This document shows, piece by piece, positions 45,767 through 55,088 of a stretch of DNA of 64,000 nucleotides. Source of the DNA: Nitrospira sp. BO4. GTDB lineage: Bacteria > Nitrospirota > Nitrospiria > Nitrospirales > Nitrospiraceae. The translations under genes and the position numbers were made by a program. Within the stretch, counting starts at the first letter, position 1. Each line of letters begins with the position of its first letter. The DNA is taken from NCBI GenBank assembly GCA_030144965.1, contig JAMPUU010000024.1, positions 1 through 64,000 on the forward strand. Reading direction: 5' to 3'. The notes below the pieces were generated by a model that saw only the letters and a program-made list of their open reading frames with translations, made no database searches and was not told the origin of the DNA.

Positions 45767-46899
45767 GGGCGCACTGCCACAGTAGGAGTGGGAATCGACT
45801 GCCCAGGTGATTCTGCAGAGACGAAGGCCTTGAACAGCTTCAGATACTCAGGGACGTTCGACAGCGGATGCCGGACCAGGATTTTCCGTCCGGCATGCCG
45901 TTTCAACTGGCTCACGAGGCTTTCCGTGTTTCTCGGTTCATAGAAGTGCAGCTTACCGCTGAATCGGCCGGTCTCAAAAAAACAGGACTCCGCTTCGGCC
46001 CCTCCCGGAACGATGACTTCACACCCGGCATAGAGCCCTTCGTATATCGTTCTTCCGACACAGGGATACGCTTCCCCACGAAGCACATAATCCACTATGG
46101 CGTAAATCTTCTCAATTTCCGGCTGCTCGCCGAGGAAGCGAATGCGCGCATCGCCCTCCGCAAACCGTTTGCAGGAATCTACATAGCCCTTGTCCCCGTT
46201 CCCCACAATGAACAACATGACGTTTTCGTTTGTAAATCTGCGGAACGTCTCGATGACGAATTGCGTGCCTTTGTTGTCCGAGAGCTTTCCAATGATGGCG
46301 AACACGACCTTATCCCGGTACGCTCGACCATGATTCATCCCGCATGATTCCACCGGTGTCATGTCACACGGATTGTTGAGGACGACACTGTTGGGCAACG
46401 ACAAATGTTGGAATGGTTGCTTCGTCGCCTCATCGATAAAAATCACTCCGCGCGCTTGGCGCAGCGCGGTGCACACCATGGGATTGGTCCCGTCATAGAT
46501 CTCTCTCACATGGATGAAGAACGGATAGGCCGGATCAACCAGCCCGAAGAGAGACAGCGAATTCAGGTGAATCATATCGTACTGTTCTGTCTCGAGAAGT
46601 CTCATCACGGCCGGACGCTGCGCCCGCCACAACATGGCACGAGCCGTTGCGCTGACAGCCGATCGCGCTTTACGCGTGTCTTTGCCTCGATAGATACGAT
46701 CGAATGGCAAGAAATAGCGATAAATCCGTCTAAGATGGTCTCCAAAACGTGCCCGAAGGTCCGCAGCTGAGACATTGTCGACGAAACGCCGGCTGACAAT
46801 GAGATCCGCGACTTCTCCGGCGAACCCTTTGACGACCGGCTGCAGACTTCGCGACGCGCCGTACAGCCCCGCATCATGAGTGACAAACAAGACCTTCAT
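45763..46899 (-). CDS. Glycosyltransferase family 4
   Basis: A 378-residue GT-B protein starting MKVLFVTHDAGLYGASRSLQ. The donor-binding half has VVFAIIGKLSDNKGTQFVIETF, and EGLYAGCEVIVPGGAEAES plays the part of the EX7E region; the first Glu of that motif is replaced by the PCVGRTIYEGLY context. It probably acts in the same glycan-extension pathway as its neighbours. Upstream is a 251-bp non-coding stretch with a hairpin at 47007-47031. Confidence 0.88.
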   Translation of the reverse strand: MKVLFVTHDAGLYGASRSLQPVVKGFAGEVADLIVSRRFVDNVSAADLRARFGDHLRRIYRYFLPFDRIYRGKDTRKARSAVSATARAMLWRAQRPAVMRLLETEQYDMIHLNSLSLFGLVDPAYPFFIHVREIYDGTNPMVCTALRQARGVIFIDEATKQPFQHLSLPNSVVLNNPCDMTPVESCGMNHGRAYRDKVVFAIIGKLSDNKGTQFVIETFRRFTNENVMLFIVGNGDKGYVDSCKRFAEGDARIRFLGEQPEIEKIYAIVDYVLRGEAYPCVGRTIYEGLYAGCEVIVPGGAEAESCFFETGRFSGKLHFYEPRNTESLVSQLKRHAGRKILVRHPLSNVPEYLKLFKAFVSAESPGQSIPTPTVAVRP

Positions 46900-47006
46900 C
46901 TGCGCATGGCCAGACCTCTCTGCACCGCCGCTACAGCTCGTTCACGAGACCTGTGATGACGCGACTGGCCGCATGATTGCCTGCGTGGTTCCACTGTCCT
47001 GCCTTT

Positions 47007-47031
47007 AGGGGATTGGGCACGCAATTCCCCT
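47007..47031. other. Stem-loop in the 251-bp gap upstream of the GT4 gene
   Basis: AGGGGATTG (47007-47015) pairs with CAATTCCCCT (47022-47031) with one bulged base around a 6-nt loop. No T-run follows on either strand. It could end the transcript of the gene at 47151-48671 or be a processing site. The rest of 46900-47150 holds no convincing gene. Confidence 0.35.
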
Positions 47032-47150
47032 ATCCGACATATGGCACCAATGAGCAACAACGGAACCGCGACGTGGCACCGAAAAAGAAAAGCGAAAACA
47101 AGTCTCGGTTGAGGTGGTCCGGACAATGATCGACACGGGCCATCATCATG

Positions 47151-48671
47151 TCACACGACCCCCACCAAGCGGTCCAACACGCTATAGGACATTTTGACCT
47201 GCTCGGACCCTTGCGCTGTTATCTGTTCCATTGCACCCCTGAGGTTCCGCTGCTTATCAATAGCCATAAGAAGATCCTCATGCGTTCCCGCATATATGAG
47301 TACACCTTCTTTCTCTTGATTCAGAAAGAGTTCTTGCCCGTAGCGACTGCATACGACCGACCTAATGCCGAACTCATACGCCTCTAACACGGTGGAGGAG
47401 GAGTGTGTCACATGCACGGTCATGTGCTGCAGGAGGGCATAGAGTGGTAGATCTGTCGCCATGTCTACGTCCACGTTAGGAAAATGGCCGAACAGTTTTC
47501 TGACTTTTTTTCTCTCTTGGAGCATCGACGGGTGCAAGCGGAGCCACCATTGATACCTATCCACGGTGCTCTCAATTGCGCGTGACAGCGTTCGCGTAAA
47601 TTCATCCGTCAGTAATCCCCACTGCAATGTGACGAGAATCTGCTTGTCGGCTCCCAACGCGCCTACTTTTTTTCGCACCAGATCATCGCATTCGCGTACA
47701 GACGACAGACTGTTTGACTTGCAGAGATTGAGGAACAAATTCCCCCCCACCACAGGCCGATGCGCGCCTCCGGTGCTCTCCGCCCACCTTTGAATGACAG
47801 CCACCTCGTCGTCGGTCCAGCACCAAAAGTGTGTCGGCAGAAGCTCATACCCTTGCGCAGGAACTTTGGTCCAATTGCCATAAGCGCGATGCATAGCCCC
47901 CTGCGTCCCATGCTGAAGATCGATTGTCGGGATGCCGTTTCGCTTACACGCCAGCAGCAGTCCATACCCCACGAGCCAATAGTACGCGACAAGGAAGCAG
48001 ATTCTCGGCCGGACTTGCTCCAGCAGACGCTCGAAATAGCGGGAAAACTCGACGACTAACGAAACATGATGGCGAACGCGATCAAGCTTCGGCACAACGG
48101 CCGGGGCAACCTGTCTCAACCTCTCGAAGACTGACTCAAATCCAGGCAGACATTCCACCGGTCGGCGGTTATTTCGGAAGATCGTGTGCTTTATTTGTAT
48201 CCAGTCCAACTGAGGCTGGATGAACCTGGATGGAGAGAATCGCGGAACAAGAAATCGGTCAAGAGGAGTCAGCATGAGCGAAGATATGTTGCGGGAATCC
48301 AAGTAACTTCGGATAGGATCGCAAAATCGTTCGTAATACTTCCCTTGAAGAGCCGTAAAGGCCACCCCACTCGTGAGGAACAGTGCCTGCGCTTTCCCGA
48401 TGTCCGCATGCCCTTCTCTTCGGTCCAGCCAACTCGCAGCGGAAAACGCCCCCCAGCCCCTCAAACAGGCAGCCCCCCTTCTCCAAACATGGGAAGCTCC
48501 GGATAGATCCGATCTCGTCGATTGATGAGTTTTAAAGAGATCCGTACCGAGTTGGATCCGGATGAGAGGCCACACGTGTATCCCATCAATCGTCCATTGT
48601 TCCACGGGCGCAGCTGCTTCGATCTCGATAATTTGATCGACGATCTCGGACGCTTTCATCCTCTGCACCAC
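47151..48671 (-). CDS. Surface-polysaccharide GT-B-like protein, family unclear
   Basis: A 506-residue soluble protein. A basic N-terminal half is followed by a region with TIDLQHGTQGAMHRAYG, WTDDEVAVIQRWAES, GGNLFLNL, ILVTLQWGLL, WWLRLHPSML, HVTHSSSTVLEAYEFG and VVCSRYG. The QHG, LRLHP and SSTVLEAYEFG blocks recall the GT-B fold of capsule-synthesis and CDP-glycerol/polysialyl-type transferases, but I cannot assign it to one family. The start at 48671 is GTG with AAGGA upstream; ATG 48659 is the alternative. It sits directly after the flippase and next to nonulosonate genes, so it may use a nonulosonic acid donor. Confidence 0.6.
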   Translation of the reverse strand: MVQRMKASEIVDQIIEIEAAAPVEQWTIDGIHVWPLIRIQLGTDLFKTHQSTRSDLSGASHVWRRGAACLRGWGAFSAASWLDRREGHADIGKAQALFLTSGVAFTALQGKYYERFCDPIRSYLDSRNISSLMLTPLDRFLVPRFSPSRFIQPQLDWIQIKHTIFRNNRRPVECLPGFESVFERLRQVAPAVVPKLDRVRHHVSLVVEFSRYFERLLEQVRPRICFLVAYYWLVGYGLLLACKRNGIPTIDLQHGTQGAMHRAYGNWTKVPAQGYELLPTHFWCWTDDEVAVIQRWAESTGGAHRPVVGGNLFLNLCKSNSLSSVRECDDLVRKKVGALGADKQILVTLQWGLLTDEFTRTLSRAIESTVDRYQWWLRLHPSMLQERKKVRKLFGHFPNVDVDMATDLPLYALLQHMTVHVTHSSSTVLEAYEFGIRSVVCSRYGQELFLNQEKEGVLIYAGTHEDLLMAIDKQRNLRGAMEQITAQGSEQVKMSYSVLDRLVGVV

Positions 48672-48686
48672 CGATCCTTTACCGTC

Positions 48687-50165
48687 TCAAGCAACCTTCA
48701 GGGCTCCGAGCATGTCCCGTGCCGCCGTCATTCCGCTCCGCATGAGATAGAGAGGATCACGCCAGGCCGATTGACCAATGACCAAGACGAGAGCGCACAG
48801 AACCACCATCTTTTCCAGGGCGGCTACCACAAGATCCTCGGAGCTCGCGACATCAACCATGAGGACAGCTACCAGACATATGAGAGGGATAAGAGCGATC
48901 TGCGTGTAGTTCCACGTCACCGGATCATATCGCCGCCCAAGCACGGCGACGATCATGGCTATCGCGATCTTTGCCAAGAGGGCGGCCACTGCCGCACCTA
49001 TCAGTCCGTATAGTTTGACCAGCGCGTAGTTCAGGCCGATGTTGAACACCGCCCCACTTAACGTCGCGACCGCGATAATCTTCGTGAGGTGAACGTTGAA
49101 AAAGAAAATGTTCACAAATAGGTAGTACACTCCTGAGGCAACGAAACTGAACGCTATCCACGGAACAGCTGCATAGCTGTCATGAAAGGCGGGCGCCGTA
49201 AGCAACGCGACCGCTTCCTTGGCGAACAAGGATAGCGCAGAGGCCGCTAAGCTGAGACCGGCGATAATCATCAACCCTATCTTCGCGAGTTCGTCGAGTC
49301 TGTGGCGATCCCCTGCTTGCAAAGAATCCATGGCCACCGGCCCATAGGCCCGATTCATGCCATCCGCCATAAATGCCATGACTCCGCCAAACGAGGCCCC
49401 GATGTTGTAGAGCCCTGCGGCAGCCGTGCTGACCATGCCGTTGATCATAATCCGATCGAACGACGCCGTGACTTGCGACGCCACCGTATGCGGGATTAAT
49501 GGGAGACTGTAGCTCAGTGCACTACGAAAGTGCTCGGGTTTGAAACAGACCCTATACTCGTGTCTCAGCAAGTACAAAGACAGGATGCAGTACAGTACCG
49601 CAACGAGTAACCCCGCAAGGAGCGGCCCTCTGGCATCCCATCGCATCAGCACGACAAATGCGATCACCAACATGACCGTTAAGCCGAACTGCGCGAGGCT
49701 ATGAAAAGCATACCGCTTGACCTCTTGGCGCGCTTGCAGCATTGCCAGGAACATGAGCGATACGGGTTGAAAGGCGGCCGTGGCTATTCCTAAGACCACA
49801 TACGGCCAGAACGGAATGGCTCCATAGACGGGAGCCAATATCCATTCACCGACGGCTAGGAGAGCGATCGTGAATCCCGACGCCGTCATTAATGATGTGA
49901 CAATAACGGTCCCCAAGAAGTCTTTGAGCACCTCTGGGGAGTCACGATACAAGAAGTAATACCGATTGACCGCCCCGTGCATCGAGAGAGAACAAAACAC
50001 GACCAGAAACGTGCTCAGCGCGCCCACGACCGCGAGAACACCGTAATCCTCAGGAGTGAGAAATCGTGTGTACAGGGGCAGCAATAGGAAGGCGATTCCT
50101 CGTTGCAACAGCGTTGTCGTTGCATAGATGAAGGAACTGCCGGCGACCCGTCTTACGAGGGACAT
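48687..50165 (-). CDS. Wzx-type polysaccharide flippase
   Basis: A 492-residue membrane protein with about 12-14 hydrophobic segments and the Wzx/MATE-like pattern (SSFIYATTTLLQRGIAFLLL, then YTRFLTPEDYGVLAVVGALS). It flips undecaprenyl-linked repeat units across the inner membrane. Its presence with a ligase/polymerase and initiating transferase indicates a Wzy-dependent assembly route. The 151-bp gap to the next gene (50166-50316) holds no recognisable gene. Confidence 0.9.
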   Translation of the reverse strand: MSLVRRVAGSSFIYATTTLLQRGIAFLLLPLYTRFLTPEDYGVLAVVGALSTFLVVFCSLSMHGAVNRYYFLYRDSPEVLKDFLGTVIVTSLMTASGFTIALLAVGEWILAPVYGAIPFWPYVVLGIATAAFQPVSLMFLAMLQARQEVKRYAFHSLAQFGLTVMLVIAFVVLMRWDARGPLLAGLLVAVLYCILSLYLLRHEYRVCFKPEHFRSALSYSLPLIPHTVASQVTASFDRIMINGMVSTAAAGLYNIGASFGGVMAFMADGMNRAYGPVAMDSLQAGDRHRLDELAKIGLMIIAGLSLAASALSLFAKEAVALLTAPAFHDSYAAVPWIAFSFVASGVYYLFVNIFFFNVHLTKIIAVATLSGAVFNIGLNYALVKLYGLIGAAVAALLAKIAIAMIVAVLGRRYDPVTWNYTQIALIPLICLVAVLMVDVASSEDLVVAALEKMVVLCALVLVIGQSAWRDPLYLMRSGMTAARDMLGALKVA

Positions 50166-50316
50166 TGTGGCAAGACCGCTCGATTCAGAAAAGAACCCGC
50201 AGGTACGGTTGTGAACCGCAATGGAGAAAGATTCTCAAGGCTGAGGGAGGGCGATGAAACGCTCAACGCGATCCGTTGTGACTCTGAATCGGCATGCATC
50301 GGTAAAACGTGGACAC

Positions 50317-51012
50317 TTAGACCTGCTCATTGCTTGGAATGATGGCGTTAAGGATCCGGAAATCCAATTCCGTATCGATATCCAACGATCTCTCTTTAGG
50401 CATGATCATTCCTACCGTTTCGTCCGTTAGAAATGATTTCGATTTCTTCAGCCAATTAACCTCAGCGACATAGACCGCGCCGTTTAAGGCATAGACGGGA
50501 TCGAGAGCGTACGGCGTACTTGAGTCTGTACCCTTGAGAAGGGGTCTCAGCTTGTCCGCTCTTTCTAAGGTATACATCCAGCCGGGATTCTTGTCGACCT
50601 GTGCGACGCTCACGACACAAGGCGCGCCCTCGTCATAGACACATTTCTCTATGCACTGATCAATATCGTCCACAATGCGAAGCGGTGACGTCGGCTGCAA
50701 CAGCACGATGAGGTCAAAGCCTTGCACGACATGTAACGCATGCAAGACAGGCTCTATGCCCCGAGCCTCATCGGTAGCCAGTTCCGGAGGACGTTTGAAC
50801 GGGACCTCGCAACCCCACTCTTTCGCGACTGCAATGATCTCATCGTCTTCAGAAGATAGGATGAGGCGATCGATGTAGCGAGACTTTCGCGCCTCTTCGA
50901 TCGTCCACGCGATGAGCGGTCGCCCTCCTACCCGGCGAAGATTCTTCTTCGGCGCTCTTTTCGACCCGCCTCGAGCGGGGATCAAGCCGAGAACCGCCCT
51001 GTTACGGATCAT
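50317..51012 (-). CDS. CMP-nonulosonic acid synthetase (NeuA/LegF type)
   Basis: A 231-residue cytidylyltransferase: LGLIPARGGSKRAPKKNL nucleotide loop, RPPELATDEARG, VLLQPTSPLR and LNGAVYVAEVNWL. It activates the nine-carbon sugar as a CMP donor, ending the pathway encoded just upstream. Neuraminic, legionaminic or pseudaminic acid could be the substrate; the surrounding LegB/LegC genes favour legionaminic acid. It is shorter than bifunctional NeuA enzymes. Confidence 0.9.
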   Translation of the reverse strand: MIRNRAVLGLIPARGGSKRAPKKNLRRVGGRPLIAWTIEEARKSRYIDRLILSSEDDEIIAVAKEWGCEVPFKRPPELATDEARGIEPVLHALHVVQGFDLIVLLQPTSPLRIVDDIDQCIEKCVYDEGAPCVVSVAQVDKNPGWMYTLERADKLRPLLKGTDSSTPYALDPVYALNGAVYVAEVNWLKKSKSFLTDETVGMIMPKERSLDIDTELDFRILNAIIPSNEQV

Positions 51013-51074
51013 CGTTTCATTCGGAGGAATCAGAACAATTGAGGGCGCGACACGTCAACTGATGAAGAAACGGG

Positions 51075-52163
51075 TCAGACTTTTCTTGGCTCGTCTTTTA
51101 ACGTTTTGGAGGATTCAGCGATCGCTCGACTCAAATCATCAGGCCTGCCGACGTCTAACCACGGTTCATGCATCGGATAGGCCACGGTGCGCTTGGCCTT
51201 CTCTCGTAGACGCTCAAAGAGAACGGGCATATCACAGTAGGACTCTGGGCTCAAGACACTCAAAGCCTCCGGGTCGAGAGCATAGACACCGGCATTAATA
51301 TGGCTGCGAGCAACCGGCTTTTCTTCGAAACCGACGATGTCGACACCTTGCGTCTGCACGACTCCGAAAGGATGCTGCCATTCATGTACTCGGACGGCCA
51401 TGGTCGCAGTCGCCTCGTGACGAATGTGAAAGTCAAGCAACTTTCCATAGTGGATATCGGTAATCACATCTCCGTTGGTGACCACAAACGGAAGTTCGGG
51501 TCGTGCCTGCAGTAACCCCAGCGCGCCGGCCGTGCCCAAGGGCGACGATTCACGCAGATAGGTAATTTGTACCTGCCAACGACTGCCGTCGCCGAAATAC
51601 TCTTCGATCATGTGTCCAAGATAATGGATCGCCAGCACAAATCGGACAAAGCCTTCTGCCCTGGCCAGTTCTATAATGTGTTCGAGCATCGGCTTGTCGC
51701 CGAGCGGCAATAACGGCTTTGGACAGTGTTCGGTATGCGGCCGCAAGCGAGTACCTTCGCCTCCAGCCATGATGATCATCAGATTTGCCCGCTGGGGAGG
51801 CTCCATGAGCTCAGCCCACAAATGCAACCCCACGACGCGCCGGCTGCCGTCAACGACCGGGACCTGATGAACTCTGTTGGCCTGCATGAGCTGGAGCACC
51901 GTGTCACGGCTCAACTCAGGCGGCACGACTAATGGCTCACGTTGGATGATGGTATCAATCGCACTGTTGAGATCCAATCCGCGCAAGAGTCCCCGCCGGA
52001 TGTCGCCGTCAGTCAGAGTGCCCTGCAGCGTCCCGTCGGGCAAGACAACCAAGGCAATCTGACAAGACGATTCGTTCAAAGAGCGAATCGCCTGCTGGAT
52101 CCTGGCGCCCTTTGGCAGAATGGCCTTCCGCCATTCCTTACTCGCTGAAATCGACGGGCTCAT
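51075..52163 (-). CDS. CBS-domain hexosamine-1-phosphate guanylyltransferase (PtmE type)
   Basis: A 362-residue protein with an N-terminal CBS pair (about 10-125, with GTLTDGDIRRGLL and HQVPVVDGSRRVVG) and a C-terminal nucleotidyltransferase (LMIIMAGGEGTRLRPHTEHCPKPLL). The same architecture occurs in Campylobacter PtmE, which makes the GDP-linked hexosamine that starts legionaminic acid synthesis. ATG 52163 (MSPSISAS) is chosen; a longer frame reaches 52256. HddC-type heptose guanylyltransferase is the alternative, disfavoured by LegB/LegC next door. Confidence 0.82.
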   Translation of the reverse strand: MSPSISASKEWRKAILPKGARIQQAIRSLNESSCQIALVVLPDGTLQGTLTDGDIRRGLLRGLDLNSAIDTIIQREPLVVPPELSRDTVLQLMQANRVHQVPVVDGSRRVVGLHLWAELMEPPQRANLMIIMAGGEGTRLRPHTEHCPKPLLPLGDKPMLEHIIELARAEGFVRFVLAIHYLGHMIEEYFGDGSRWQVQITYLRESSPLGTAGALGLLQARPELPFVVTNGDVITDIHYGKLLDFHIRHEATATMAVRVHEWQHPFGVVQTQGVDIVGFEEKPVARSHINAGVYALDPEALSVLSPESYCDMPVLFERLREKAKRTVAYPMHEPWLDVGRPDDLSRAIAESSKTLKDEPRKV

Positions 52164-52294
52164 GTTCGGTGCGTACCCAAGTTTGGCCTCTCGACTAGAG
52201 TCGCTCTCGCAAGAGTTCGAACGCTTCCGCGGCCCGGGAACGCCCACCGGCACCACACTGTCGAGACCATTTGGCAGCCACTACAAAACAATGC

Positions 52295-53455
52295 TCATGA
52301 CACAACAAGATCGTGGAATTGTTTCTTGAGAATACCGTCTAACGAAATAGTCGCCAACACATTGACGATCCGGTCTGCTGCCCCTCCATCGCCATAGGGG
52401 TTCACGACCGACTTAAGTCGATCTTGGAAGGCGGGAGAATACATCTCGGATATGGCTGCCATAATGCTCTCCTTGATCGGCTGACAGCTAATAACACTGT
52501 CGGCTTTCAGACGCCCTCGCTGGCGATCACCGATATCGATGGTTCCAATTCGAAAGCTGGGCGCCTCGGTTAGTCCGCTTGACGAATTACCTACGACCCC
52601 ATCCACCTGGCTTAAGGCAGAAAGATACAGCGTTGACCCCAATGATGTGTAGGCCTTCGCATTTGGGCGCGTCTTTGAAAAGTCTTCGATCATGCTGAAT
52701 AATGCTCGCCCCTCAGTATCCGCGTTAGGCATCGTAAAGAGTAATCCTATGTCTTGGTATTCCGACAACGCGGCCAGCAATTCGTCCAACTGACGCTGGG
52801 CAGATGCCACTTCGAGCGTAACTGGATGAAATGTGACGACCAAGTTTCTCTCCCGGAACTTGAACGACAGGCGATGCTCCAGGTCGGCCCTGGAGATAGC
52901 GTGAAGTCTCTTGATACTATCAACGCCGAGTCCGCCTACGAGAAATACTCGGTTCGAATCTTCGCCAAGCTGTATGACCCTCCGCCGATATTCTTCCGCC
53001 GCAACGAAGTGTAGCTGCGCCATCTTGGTTATCGAATGGCGTATGGACTCGTCGATAGCCCCTTCGGTAGCTTCTCCACCATGAAGATGTGCGATAGGTA
53101 GCCGCGCAACCATGGCGGCGGACGCCGCCGCAAAAGTCTCAAACCGATCACCCAACACCACCATGATGTCAGGCCGAAGCTGCTGGATCGCATCGGCAAA
53201 TCCGATCATTCCCAGTCCCATCGACTTTCCGATCCCAACGGGCGAGTCCGAACTCAGGAGCATCTCGACCTTACGATCAATCACAAACCCATCAGCTTCA
53301 ATTTCTCGATACGTCAGCCCGAATTCTGGTGCGAGATGCATCCCGGTCGCGATCACTTGTAACGTGAGATCGTGCGCCACCCGAATGCCGTCCATGACCC
53401 ACCGGAGAAGGCCGTATTCTGCTCGACTTCCGGTGACAACACAAATCTTACGCAT
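52295..53455 (-). CDS. Hydrolysing nucleotide-sugar 2-epimerase (NeuC/LegG type)
   Basis: A 386-residue GT-B-fold epimerase starting KICVVTGSRAEYGLLRWVM, with HLHGGEATEGAIDESIRHSITK and GNSSSGLTEAP. These match the hydrolysing UDP- or GDP-GlcNAc-type 2-epimerases that release a free ManNAc-type sugar. In the legionaminic pathway the substrate is the 2,4-diacetamido-tetradeoxy nucleotide sugar. Start ATG 53455 shares one base with the NeuB stop; a GTG at 53458 would give a GTGA overlap. Confidence 0.9.
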   Translation of the reverse strand: MRKICVVTGSRAEYGLLRWVMDGIRVAHDLTLQVIATGMHLAPEFGLTYREIEADGFVIDRKVEMLLSSDSPVGIGKSMGLGMIGFADAIQQLRPDIMVVLGDRFETFAAASAAMVARLPIAHLHGGEATEGAIDESIRHSITKMAQLHFVAAEEYRRRVIQLGEDSNRVFLVGGLGVDSIKRLHAISRADLEHRLSFKFRERNLVVTFHPVTLEVASAQRQLDELLAALSEYQDIGLLFTMPNADTEGRALFSMIEDFSKTRPNAKAYTSLGSTLYLSALSQVDGVVGNSSSGLTEAPSFRIGTIDIGDRQRGRLKADSVISCQPIKESIMAAISEMYSPAFQDRLKSVVNPYGDGGAADRIVNVLATISLDGILKKQFHDLVVS

Positions 53456-54459
53456 CACAACTCAATCAGCTCATCCCGCATAAAGGTACGGGGGGCTTGT
53501 CGTCCAATGACCTCATCCCACCGCATCGGCGACACTCCCGTGCCAGGCCGTTTGGCCGTCACATTGTGTTCACTGAAGAACTCTCCAGCCTGAATCGGAC
53601 GAGACGCCACCAAGGATTTCCTGGCTACCGACATATTCTTCTCTTCACCGGCACTAGGTCTCTTCACGCCGTCCCCGAGAGCGCTCTCGATATTACGGAT
53701 GGCGGAAACCATCGCCCTCAATTCATCCGGGGTAAGGCTTGCCTCATGATCAGGACCAGGCAAAGCGCGATCGAGCGTGAAATGCTTCTCGATCACCGTC
53801 GCTCCCAGAGCCACGGCCGCAATAGGCACTTCAATCCCTTTGGAATGGTCGGAGTAGCCGACTGCGACATTGAATGTGTCACGCAGTACCTGCATCGCGC
53901 GTAAATTCACGTGTGCCATTGGCGTGGGGTATTCGGTGGTGCAGTGAAGCACGGTGATACTCGCCCGTGGAGTTCCCGCCGTCTCAAGTACTTGTAACGC
54001 GGCACCGACCTCTTCCAACGTGGCCATTCCAGTCGACATAATGACGGGCTTCCCAATGCGACCCACATGACGCAGATAAGGAAGATTGGTAATTTCTCCG
54101 GAAGGGATCTTCACCCGATCGATTCCCAGCTGGATCAGAAAATCAATACTCTCGGTATCGAATCCGGTCGAGAGAAACCCGACACCTCGTTCACGGCACC
54201 GCGCCAGCAGAATCCGATGCATGGCCGGAGATAACTCCAGCTGTTTGAGCATCGCGTGCTGGGTCTCATGGGGGGCCGTCGTCTGTTGCTGATATTCGGC
54301 TTTGCCCGCGTGTGCCGTGACAAGCCGATCGGCGTCGAACGTCTGAAACTTCACGAAGTCCGCACCGCACTCCGCCGCTACATCGATCAGCCGGCAAGCC
54401 AAATCGAGGTTGCCGTTATGATTCACCCCCGCTTCGGCAATGATTACTGTGCGGGGCAT
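53455..54459 (-). CDS. Nonulosonic acid synthase (NeuB/LegI type)
   Basis: A 334-residue PEP-dependent aldol synthase: RTVIIAEAGVNHNGNLDLA, GADFVKFQTFDA, IKIPSGEITN-type (VKIPSGEITNLPYL), GYSDHSKGIEVPIAA and KHFTLDRALPGPDHEASL barrel signatures, then a C-terminal antifreeze-like SAF domain (SLVASRPIQAGEFF through GTGVSPMRWDEVIG). It condenses PEP with the 6-deoxy ManNAc-type sugar to give the C9 acid. ATG 54459 overlaps the NeuD stop by one base; the upstream frame extension is ignored. Confidence 0.92.
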   Translation of the reverse strand: MPRTVIIAEAGVNHNGNLDLACRLIDVAAECGADFVKFQTFDADRLVTAHAGKAEYQQQTTAPHETQHAMLKQLELSPAMHRILLARCRERGVGFLSTGFDTESIDFLIQLGIDRVKIPSGEITNLPYLRHVGRIGKPVIMSTGMATLEEVGAALQVLETAGTPRASITVLHCTTEYPTPMAHVNLRAMQVLRDTFNVAVGYSDHSKGIEVPIAAVALGATVIEKHFTLDRALPGPDHEASLTPDELRAMVSAIRNIESALGDGVKRPSAGEEKNMSVARKSLVASRPIQAGEFFSEHNVTAKRPGTGVSPMRWDEVIGRQAPRTFMRDELIEL

Positions 54460-55088
54460 CACGATTTGTGGTTGCCTGCGAACCTGGTCGTATCGGCCTG
54501 ATGGTGCCGTACAGCGAGTCCCATGCCCATGATGCAATTTGCTCCAATGGAGATGCCTTCCTTGACGACGGTCCCGCTCCCGATAAAACTGCCCGCACCA
54601 ACCGTCACGTTGCCGTTTAGTATGGCCCCGGTCGAGACGTGACAGTGATCTGCCACCGTCACGTCATGTTCCACGATCGCACGGGTATTGATGATGCAGT
54701 TGTTCCCAATCCGCGCGCCCGCATTGATGATGGCCCCGTGCATGATGATAGTCCCTAGGCCGAGCACGGCATGACGAGAGACATAGGCGGTAGGCGAAGC
54801 AATCGTGGGCACCTGCAGTCCGAGCTCAACTGCGCGTTGGTAGAGATGGATGCGAACGGCCGGAGAACGTATGTGACCCACCGCGACAATCGCATGACTG
54901 CAATCTTTGGCGAGCCCAGGTAGATCGCTGTCTGTGCCGATGACGCGATAGCCGAACTGTTCGGTATGCAGTTCCTCCGGAAGCCCCACCAATCCGACGA
55001 TCTCGTACGCACCGCATCGCTCGATGACATCAATACATGCATGGGCATGTCCCCCGGCACCGATCACGATCAAGCGGGGCTTACTCAT
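54459..55088 (-). CDS. NeuD/PglD-family acetyltransferase
   Basis: A 209-residue hexapeptide-repeat acyltransferase: N-terminal Rossmann-like substrate domain (RLIVIGAGGHAHACIDVI) and a C-terminal left-handed helix (IMHGAIINAGARIGNNCIIN, ATVEHDVTVADHCH-type, NVTVGAGSFIGSGTVV). In bacillosamine and legionaminic acid pathways PglD-like proteins acetylate the 4-amino group after the aminotransferase step. Its place between LegC and NeuB suits that LegH role; sialic acid O-acetylation is the other option. Confidence 0.82.
   Translation of the reverse strand: MSKPRLIVIGAGGHAHACIDVIERCGAYEIVGLVGLPEELHTEQFGYRVIGTDSDLPGLAKDCSHAIVAVGHIRSPAVRIHLYQRAVELGLQVPTIASPTAYVSRHAVLGLGTIIMHGAIINAGARIGNNCIINTRAIVEHDVTVADHCHVSTGAILNGNVTVGAGSFIGSGTVVKEGISIGANCIMGMGLAVRHHQADTTRFAGNHKS

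Noticed and set aside
46896..47126. A 76-codon minus-strand frame whose stop overlaps the GT4 start as ATGA
   Set aside because: Arg-rich, low-complexity composition and no family resemblance. The overlap is likely chance in a non-coding gap.
53455..54459. Classical sialic acid (Neu5Ac) pathway
   Set aside because: Presence of LegB- and LegC-type genes and a CBS guanylyltransferase favours a di-N-acyl 6-deoxy nonulosonic acid instead.
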